64,000 nucleotides of DNA from Dermabacter sp. p3-SID358 (GTDB taxonomy: Bacteria; Actinomycetota; Actinomycetes; Actinomycetales; Dermabacteraceae): NCBI RefSeq assembly GCF_025147465.1, contig NZ_JALXOZ010000012.1, positions 10,156 through 74,155 on the forward strand, read 5' to 3'. Position 1 is the first letter of the stretch; each line of letters opens with the position of its first letter. Positions 58,035-64,000 of the stretch are shown here, one piece after another. Below the pieces are notes generated by a model, which was given only the letters and a program-made list of their open reading frames with translations, made no database searches and had not been told where the DNA came from. The translations under genes and the position numbers were made by a program.

Positions 58035-58874
58035 CTAGCGCTCTTCCATCTTTCGTGACGTGTCCGCAGCTGCCCTCATACCTCGCGCCATAAGCGCGCG
58101 GATCCCACCTTCTTCAAGCGCGGCGATAGCCTGTGCGGTCGCGCCTCCGGGCGAGGTCACGGCGTAGCGAGCGCTCGTGGGCGCCTCCCCCGTCTCGTGC
58201 AGCAGAGTCGCGCTTCCAAGCATCGTTCCCACGACGAGGTCTGTGGCGACGGCGCGCGTGAAACCCTCAGCGACGGCTTCGTCGATCATGGCTTCGGCGA
58301 TGAGGAAAAAGTACGCGCTCGCACTCCCCGCCGCGCCGATAACTCCGTGAACCTGGTGTTCGGGGATCTCGACGACGGTCGCGGATTTCTCGAAGAGCGC
58401 GCGGGCGAGCTCCCGTTCGCTCTCGCTCGCGTGCTCGCCGGGCATGAGGCCCACCACCCCTTGGCCGACGGCGATGGGCGTGTTTGGCATTGCGCGCACG
58501 AGCGCCTTATGGCCGTCAAAAGCGTCGCTCAGCGTGTCGAGGCTTGCGCCCGCGAGAAGCGAAACGATGAGCGTCCCTTCCTGCACGTGGGGTGCAATTT
58601 TCGGGGCCATAGCTTCGAGGTGGTAGGGCTTGAAGCCGAGCACAATCACGTGAGATTCGGCCACTGCGGTGGCGAGGGTGGCGTCGGACCCGAAGAGTTC
58701 GAACGCGCTCGCCGCGCCGATCTCCCGCGCTGCCCTTGACGTGGACTCCTCGCTCGAGTTGAAAAGAACAAGCCGGCGTTCGCTCACGCCTGCCTTGCGG
58801 ATCGCGCGCGCCACGGCGCCGCCCATGTTGCCGGCGCCGATCACGGTCACGGTGAGGTCAGTGAGGTTTGCCAT
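58035..58874 (-). CDS. proC: Pyrroline-5-carboxylate reductase
   Basis: Final step of proline synthesis, NAD(P)H-dependent; 279 residues. The Rossmann motif is VIGAGNMGGAVARAI, with VIVLGFKPYHLEAM, RAMPNTPIAVGQGV and the carboxyl signature around GEAPTSARYAVTSPGGATAQA. The family is typically 265-285 residues. It is read in the same direction as the upstream 57-residue gene and helicase-like gene. Confidence 0.95.
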   Translation of the reverse strand: MANLTDLTVTVIGAGNMGGAVARAIRKAGVSERRLVLFNSSEESTSRAAREIGAASAFELFGSDATLATAVAESHVIVLGFKPYHLEAMAPKIAPHVQEGTLIVSLLAGASLDTLSDAFDGHKALVRAMPNTPIAVGQGVVGLMPGEHASESERELARALFEKSATVVEIPEHQVHGVIGAAGSASAYFFLIAEAMIDEAVAEGFTRAVATDLVVGTMLGSATLLHETGEAPTSARYAVTSPGGATAQAIAALEEGGIRALMARGMRAAADTSRKMEER

Positions 58875-58895
58875 CGCGCGCTCCTTGCTCTTTCG

Positions 58896-59069
58896 TTAGC
58901 GGCCCCAGTGCGGCGGGACATCCCGCATGAGGCGTTCGTCGTTGGAATCATCGCCTCTGTCAGCCTTCGCTCGCGTGGGAATCACGCGCTCTTTCGGCGG
59001 GGCGACCTCGATCGGTTTACCCGTGAGGGAGGAGACGACGGGGCGCCGGACAGGCTTCTCCTTGTTCAC
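58896..59069 (-). CDS. 57-residue protein coupled to the helicase-like gene
   Basis: A short hydrophilic protein beginning NKEKPVRRPVVSSLTGKPIE after a GTG start and ending RDVPPHWGR. Its GTG overlaps the stop of the 1,549-codon gene (GTGA, 59066-59069), so its translation should depend on that gene. Composition is rich in Arg, Pro, Asp with no membrane segment. No family recognised; the RPVVSSLTGKPI stretch is the most distinctive part. Confidence 0.6.
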   Translation of the reverse strand: MNKEKPVRRPVVSSLTGKPIEVAPPKERVIPTRAKADRGDDSNDERLMRDVPPHWGR

Positions 59070-62000
59070 CGCGCCTCGCCTTCGCTCTGCTTCTCGAGGT
59101 AGCGGCGGATCGCTGCCGAGACCGAGACGTCGAGAAGCACGCTGCGCTCGGTGAACGCGAGGAACTCGCGCACCTCGGAAGCGAGCTGTTCCGAAAGACG
59201 CGCCTGGCCATCCGAGCAAATGTAGGCGACGACTTGATCGAAGTCGTCGGGGCCGTAAAAGCTCAGCGGGTGGCCCGCGGGAATCTTCGGCTTCGGGAGG
59301 CGATGGCGTGCGGTGCCGCGCCCGATCTTGAGGTCCTGCTGTTCGAGGTAATCGTGGTAGGCGCGCTCGACGCTCTTGATGACGCGTTCGGCCTCGCCTT
59401 CCGGATCAATGAACAGGGCCCACGACCACACTCGTTCAACTGTCCAGCCGGCAGCCTCAAGTCGCTCAGCACCCAAGCGGTCACGTTCACGCTGGTCAGC
59501 GATTTCGCGGTAGCGCGGGCCGTCGGTTGCAACGGCGACGAGGTAGCGCCCCGGAAGCTCCGGGTGAGCGATCGCAAGCTCAACGCGCTCACTCGAGAGT
59601 CCATAGTCGAGCTCAACAGTGTAGCCGGCGCGCCACAGGCGGTCGGCGAGATCGGCGACGAGCGCTTCTGAGCTGTCGGGGATCTCGGGTAGCTCGGGCG
59701 AGCTGGACTCGAGCTCGGCCTCGGGCGCGGCATCCTCTTCGGGCTGGCTTTCGGGTGGCGCATCTGTGCCTTCTCGTTCTTCGCCCGCCTCGGTTTCTTC
59801 TGGGGCATCGTCTTCGGCGAGGGAGGCGTCGGAATCTCCCCGAACCTCGTAGGGTTCCGACGGTTCCTTATTCTCAGCAATGCTGGCGTTGTCCAGCACA
59901 TCTTGCGAGAAGCCCGCCTCGAGGAACTCGAGCAAAAGCCGCAGGTCGCGAGCGCCGTCGGTGCGGAGCCTATCGACCTCGAGATCACTACTTCGCACGG
60001 CACTCACCACACTCGTGTGGAAGCGCGCGCGAGTAAGAAGCGTGAGGAGGGCGCGTCGGCCAGCGCTGGTCGAGAGCGGGCCGAACCGATGCAGCAGACG
60101 ATCGTGAGGCGTGAGGCCGAAGCCGATCGAAACGATCACGTCGTCCCGAACAACAGATGCAGCCGCTTGCGCGGGCACGACCGTAAAGAATTCTTCGCGC
60201 TCGGGATTGAAGAAATCGTGGAGATCGGGAAGACGGCTCACGGATCGCATGATCGAGTCTCGGACGGCCTTCGCATGCGTGGGCGTGAAGGTCATGACCG
60301 CGAGCGAACGCTCGGGGTTATGCCGCGCGTGGTAGATCACGAGGTCGGTCACGCGACGCAGCTCAGCTTCGGTCGATTCGACGAACTCGGCGCCGTGGCT
60401 CACCGGACCGCGACCATCGGGGACGTAAATGAAGGAATCTTCGTCAATATGCTCCGGGCTCGGCGGCGCGAGAAGCGCACCCCACCCGGTATCGAGGGCC
60501 CTAGCGCGATTCTCCACGAAGCGTCGCACTCCGCCCGTCGCTGGATGCGTGTCGCGCACGAGACGCAAAACGGGAGCCACCTCGCTTGCCTCATCCAGGA
60601 GGCGTGCCATACCGGAGTGGTGGGCGCGCACATCGTCGCCGTCGACGAAGTCGAAAGGGTCACCCACGATCACGGCTTGGCTCGCACGCGAAAGCGCGGG
60701 AATTGCGGCGGCCGTGGGCAGGCGCGCTGCGTCTGCGAGGATCACGAGATCGAAGTGACGACCGGAGGGGATCATTTGCGGCACCATAAACGGCGAGGCC
60801 AGCCACAGTGGCCGTGCACGGAACATGATGTCCTGGTACTTGGCTGCGGTATCGCGCACGCTCATCGTGCCGGGTGTGTTGAGTTCGATGATCGCGCTGC
60901 GTGACGTCTCAGGGAAACGCTTCATGGTCTCCACGAGCAGCTCATCTACGCGCTTGCGCACGCGAAAACGGCCGGCCTTGAGGTGTTGCTCGTCGAGCCG
61001 ACGGTAACGCTCCGCTACTTGCGAAAGCTTCGTGCCGTCGTATTGCGAGAGGGTTGGTTCGGCACGGGCGATGAACTCGAGCACGCTCACCCACCACGCA
61101 AGGTTCAGTTCAGCTACGGCGAGCTCGGCGGTCATTTCCGGCCCGCGAATGTCCTGAAGGAGCGCTCCGAAACCTTCGAACTCAAGTTCGCGCATCACCT
61201 TTGTGCGACGCGGAAGCACATCGAGCACTTCGCTTCGCGCGTGCAGCTCTTTCATGCGTTCGTGAAGCGCGGCAAGCTCCGTATTGTCGAAGTCAGTGCC
61301 CTTTTCGGTGCCCGCGAGAAGAACCTGCAACTCATCGAGGCTCTTCTGCGTGCTGCCAACGAGAGCCTCGACCTCCCCGAGAGACTTCGGCACCACGGGT
61401 GTAAGACCCGAATCGGTTGCGATCGCATCCCACTGGCGGTGGATATCTTGCGCGGCGAGGAGGTGAGCGCGAAGATTCTCCGTGTTTTCCGACGGTTGCA
61501 GCATCGATTTTGCGAGCTTCTTCCAGCGGCGACGCTCGCCAAAGCCCATGGTGACGCCGTGTTCTTCACGGTAGGCCTTATCTGAAACGGCAGCGAGAAG
61601 CATGTCGATCTTCTCGTTGAAAAGCTCGGGGCGCACGTGACGGAAAAGGGAACGCATCGCGTCAAGCACGCGCACCGAGTGACGAAGCTCCGCAAAGCTC
61701 CGCGCGTTTTCGAGGTTGCACGGTGCACCGAGCGCCGAAGCGTGCTCCATGAGCTGCGGAAGCGACACCTCATCAAGCTCCGTGACGAGTTCCAGCGCTC
61801 GCTTTGCCTGCTGATCGCTCGTGATCGACGCCCCGTACCACGGAGTGTCCTCGGGCACCATCGTGAGGGCGCCGGATTCGACGGCCTCCCGCATGAGCTG
61901 CTCATAGCGGGCGCGGTCCATCAAGATCGCTTGAGCAACATTTGATGTGAGGCGCACTCCGGTTCGTGGCGCCGGGCGGCGACGCGCTAAGTCGGCGAGC

Positions 62001-63715
62001 TCGTTGATCGCTTCGTGGGCGCTCACGCCCCACGGTTCTTGAACGCGGTGCATCGCTTCGACATGCCCTGTAAGCACTTCGCGCGCCTTAGCGAGGCCAT
62101 CGGGTTCGCCAAGGCTTACGGGCGGAACGAACGAGCTCGCTTTCGCAAGCGAAAGCAGCATCGAGCGGCTCGCTTCACGCTGCAGATGGGGATCGGGGAC
62201 GAGGCTGAGAAGGATGTCTTCGAGGCCTGCCTCGTGGACCTCCCCCTGAAGCTCTGCGAGGCGGATCGCGCTTTGCGATACGAGAAGGACCCGTTTGCCG
62301 GCCGCAATCTGCTCGGCCGCAAACGCCACGACCGTGCGCGCAAGGGGACGGCCTGGGGCACCGTGAACAACGAGCGCGGGACGGTTCTGAAGATTCTCAG
62401 CAATGAGACGCGCGTCGGAGTCGGCGCTTGCGACCGACACGGGCACCTCGTGCGATGTGAAAGTTTCCGCCACGAGTTCTTCTTGCGATTCCTTATCACC
62501 TGCGAGCGCTCCAACAAGCGGCAGATCCGCGAGATCAGTCGCGGGCACATCGAAGTCTTCGAGCATGGGGCCCGATGCGTCCACGAGGTTGCCCACGACT
62601 AGCGCGTGGGAGACACGGAAGCCGGGCAACGGCTCACCCAGGGAGCGGAACGCATCGAGCACGGGCTGCGGATCGAAGCCATGATGGGAGTCGGTCAGTT
62701 CAAGAAGTGCACGCGCATCGATCAGCACGCCCTCGTCGCGAAGGGCTCGAAGAACGACCGGGTTGAGGTCAACCGCGGCGTCGAGATCGATATCGATGTC
62801 TTCGCGCGCGCCGCCGCGCACGTGAAGGTTGAGGGGGCGCAGCAAGAGCGGGGCGTGCACCTGCTCCCCTGAAAGATCGGTCCACGTAGCCTCGCCAATC
62901 GCGAGGTGGCACGTTGTGAGCCCGCGGTTCTCAGCGTGATCGAGGGCGCTTTCGCGAATCTCAAAAGCCACTTCGCGGGCGCGTTCGAGAGACGCCTCTT
63001 CACGCACGAGGGACGACAGTCTCGTGGAGCCGCGGCTCGCGAAGAGATGAGCGAGCCCCTGAGGATGCGAATTCGTGAGATCGAGAAACACGCCGGAGCG
63101 CATGTCGGTAAGGAAATCGTGGTCGCCTGCGAGTGAAGCGAGAGCCGTGCGCCAGGTCGCGAGCGACTCTTCGATTCGCTCTTCCCGGCTCGCTTCCGTC
63201 ACAAGCACACGCGACAGGGCACCCTGAAGGTCCGTTTCGTCCGGGTCACTCTCGAAATCAGCCGGGGTGAAAACGTGCGCACCCGTGTCATCGACGCTAC
63301 TTTCTGCGTAGTCATGCGACGCTTCCCTCGAGGTTTGCGGGTCGCGAATCTCGATCGTGGGCTCGTCGACGGCGCTTGAGCCGCTTTCATCACTCGTGTT
63401 TTCACTGCTCTCCGCGTCCTCATTAATCTCGGGGCGCGCGGACTTTCCAACCCACTCGTTCTCTTTGCGCGCGCGGGCGGTCAGCGCGTCAGACTCGGCC
63501 TTTTTACTGCCTTGAGACTTCGCGCGTTTTGAACGTCCAAACCAACTCACCTTCCCACGGTATCCGAGCCGACGCCCCAAGCCGCTGAGGCGGGCATGTG
63601 GCGCGCCACTCCTTACCGCATTTTTACCCTTGCGCTCTCGTGCATCCCCACGTTCACGATCCCTCCAGGTTTCTTCCCTAGCGTTTTCGTCGTAGCTTCC
63701 ACTCGGGAGGCTCAC
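59066..63715 (-). CDS. Large DUF4011-type helicase/nuclease-like protein with degenerate motifs
   Basis: A 1,549-residue cytoplasmic protein. A basic then acidic linker (1-170) precedes a DUF4011-like domain (FLDLTNSHPQGLAHLFAS). A split superfamily-1 helicase-like core has VVHGAPGRPLARTVVAFA where a Walker A is expected (about residue 455) and FDLVILADAARLP where Walker B is expected (about 1015). An acidic linker (about 1285-1350) leads to a Vsr/MTES_1575-like nuclease fold (YTVELDYGLSSERVELAIAH, YLVAVATDGPRYREIADQ). Key Lys, Asp-Glu and nuclease acidic residues appear missing, so catalysis is doubtful. GTG 63713-63715 is the longest start; GTG 63550 is possible. One exact and one near 12-mer lie inside. 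Confidence 0.7.
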   Translation of the reverse strand: MSLPSGSYDENAREETWRDRERGDARERKGKNAVRSGAPHARLSGLGRRLGYRGKVSWFGRSKRAKSQGSKKAESDALTARARKENEWVGKSARPEINEDAESSENTSDESGSSAVDEPTIEIRDPQTSREASHDYAESSVDDTGAHVFTPADFESDPDETDLQGALSRVLVTEASREERIEESLATWRTALASLAGDHDFLTDMRSGVFLDLTNSHPQGLAHLFASRGSTRLSSLVREEASLERAREVAFEIRESALDHAENRGLTTCHLAIGEATWTDLSGEQVHAPLLLRPLNLHVRGGAREDIDIDLDAAVDLNPVVLRALRDEGVLIDARALLELTDSHHGFDPQPVLDAFRSLGEPLPGFRVSHALVVGNLVDASGPMLEDFDVPATDLADLPLVGALAGDKESQEELVAETFTSHEVPVSVASADSDARLIAENLQNRPALVVHGAPGRPLARTVVAFAAEQIAAGKRVLLVSQSAIRLAELQGEVHEAGLEDILLSLVPDPHLQREASRSMLLSLAKASSFVPPVSLGEPDGLAKAREVLTGHVEAMHRVQEPWGVSAHEAINELADLARRRPAPRTGVRLTSNVAQAILMDRARYEQLMREAVESGALTMVPEDTPWYGASITSDQQAKRALELVTELDEVSLPQLMEHASALGAPCNLENARSFAELRHSVRVLDAMRSLFRHVRPELFNEKIDMLLAAVSDKAYREEHGVTMGFGERRRWKKLAKSMLQPSENTENLRAHLLAAQDIHRQWDAIATDSGLTPVVPKSLGEVEALVGSTQKSLDELQVLLAGTEKGTDFDNTELAALHERMKELHARSEVLDVLPRRTKVMRELEFEGFGALLQDIRGPEMTAELAVAELNLAWWVSVLEFIARAEPTLSQYDGTKLSQVAERYRRLDEQHLKAGRFRVRKRVDELLVETMKRFPETSRSAIIELNTPGTMSVRDTAAKYQDIMFRARPLWLASPFMVPQMIPSGRHFDLVILADAARLPTAAAIPALSRASQAVIVGDPFDFVDGDDVRAHHSGMARLLDEASEVAPVLRLVRDTHPATGGVRRFVENRARALDTGWGALLAPPSPEHIDEDSFIYVPDGRGPVSHGAEFVESTEAELRRVTDLVIYHARHNPERSLAVMTFTPTHAKAVRDSIMRSVSRLPDLHDFFNPEREEFFTVVPAQAAASVVRDDVIVSIGFGLTPHDRLLHRFGPLSTSAGRRALLTLLTRARFHTSVVSAVRSSDLEVDRLRTDGARDLRLLLEFLEAGFSQDVLDNASIAENKEPSEPYEVRGDSDASLAEDDAPEETEAGEEREGTDAPPESQPEEDAAPEAELESSSPELPEIPDSSEALVADLADRLWRAGYTVELDYGLSSERVELAIAHPELPGRYLVAVATDGPRYREIADQRERDRLGAERLEAAGWTVERVWSWALFIDPEGEAERVIKSVERAYHDYLEQQDLKIGRGTARHRLPKPKIPAGHPLSFYGPDDFDQVVAYICSDGQARLSEQLASEVREFLAFTERSVLLDVSVSAAIRRYLEKQSEGEAR
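61488..61499 (-). repeat. Exact copy of the recurring 12-mer
   Basis: Minus-strand GCAACCGTCGGA followed by AA, sense in the helicase-like gene, encoding Leu-Gln-Pro-Ser-Glu. Confidence 0.6.
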
Positions 63716-63744
63716 ACAGTTGAGACTCTAGGAAAGGACTTGAC

Positions 63745-63960
63745 ATGGGATTCGATGATGCACTGAACAAGGCCAAGGGCGCGTTCGAACAGAACGAAGA
63801 CAAGGTCAAGGATTTCGCCAAGGAGCACGACTCGAAGGTTGACGGCGCGATCGACCAGGCCAGCGACAAGGCCAAGGACGTCGCTCCCGACCAGCTCGGC
63901 GACAAGATCGACGGCGGTGCCCAGCAGGGCAAGGACGCTTTCGATAAGTTCCATGGCTGA
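63745..63960 (+). CDS. Rv0909/MT0933-like small protein
   Basis: A 71-residue, highly charged helical protein: MGFDDALNKAKGAFEQNEDK, then Lys/Asp/Ala repeats ending FDKFHG. This matches the actinobacterial family labelled MT0933-like antitoxin. AAAGGA lies six bases before the ATG. No toxin-like ORF is visible in the remaining 40 bases, so it may be an orphan or the partner may lie beyond the window; a CsbD-like stress role is also conceivable. Confidence 0.8.
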   Translation: MGFDDALNKAKGAFEQNEDKVKDFAKEHDSKVDGAIDQASDKAKDVAPDQLGDKIDGGAQQGKDAFDKFHG

Positions 63961-63976
63961 TCGATTTTGACTCGTC

Positions 63977-63996
63977 GCTCGCGCTTCGGCGTGAGC
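63977..63996 (+). terminator. Hairpin after the Rv0909-like gene
   Basis: GCTCGCGC, loop TTCG, GCGTGAGC: an 8-base stem with one G-U pair, 16 bases after the stop. The window ends before any T-run could be seen, so terminator status is tentative. Confidence 0.35.
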
Positions 63997-64000
63997 ACCG

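Overview
The window is 64 kb of high-GC chromosomal DNA from an actinobacterium. Support comes from a complete tRNA-Trp-secE-nusG-rplK-rplA / rplJ-rplL / rpoB-rpoC gene set, a bS22-type 32-residue ribosomal protein, a purN-purH-PerM(DUF6350) block, and a histidine phosphatase-resA-ccdA-resB-ccsB block, both laid out as I recall them in mycobacteria. Full-length AdhE, phosphoketolase and aspartase next to menaquinone and cytochrome c genes point to a facultatively fermentative Micrococcales member, possibly a Dermabacter/Brachybacterium relative; that placement is inference. Almost all of it reads as core chromosome: no insertion sequence, integrase, prophage, CRISPR array or rRNA was seen, and only one tRNA. 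LAYOUT. 1-16.6 kb: transcription/translation core on the minus strand (tRNA-Trp, secE, nusG, rplK, rplA, then L10 leader, rplJ, rplL, rpoB, rpoC). It is split by adhE, a Gfo/Idh oxidoreductase and a peptide transporter between rplA and rplJ, and by a tandem family of lipoproteins (two intact, one broken by several frameshifts) between rplL and rpoB. 16.9-29.9 kb: aspartate aminotransferase, adenosine-deaminase-like protein, galactokinase, ThrE-type exporter, carbonic anhydrase, aspartase, PPK2, purH, purN, PerM. 29.9-41.2 kb: classical o-succinylbenzoate menaquinone genes menF, menD, menC, menB, menE, menA, with an HtrA protease and phosphoketolase embedded. 41.3-49.7 kb: a minus-strand run from the cytochrome c assembly genes (phosphatase-resA-ccdA-resB-ccsB) into three small-molecule kinase/nucleotidyltransferase genes. 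49.8-58 kb: MarR-YceI pair, glutaredoxin-like protein, a repeat-rich intergenic region, bS22, a tandem dynamin-like GTPase pair, KtrB/KtrA potassium uptake. 58-64 kb: proC, a 57-residue protein coupled to a 1,549-residue helicase/nuclease-like protein whose ATPase and nuclease motifs look decayed, and an orphan Rv0909-like small protein. HOW IT FITS TOGETHER. The men genes make the quinone and the ccs genes make c-type cytochromes for respiration, while phosphoketolase, AdhE and aspartase/transaminase allow fermentative redox balancing. The most unusual signal is not a gene. A 12-mer, GCRASCGTCGGA, occurs exactly 11 times (5 plus, 6 minus) and 8 more times with one mismatch, in genes and spacers and on both strands, twice as facing pairs forming hairpins, and repeatedly encoding Ser-Asp-Ala inside unrelated proteins. 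This resembles the behaviour of a DNA-uptake or chromosome-organising sequence.
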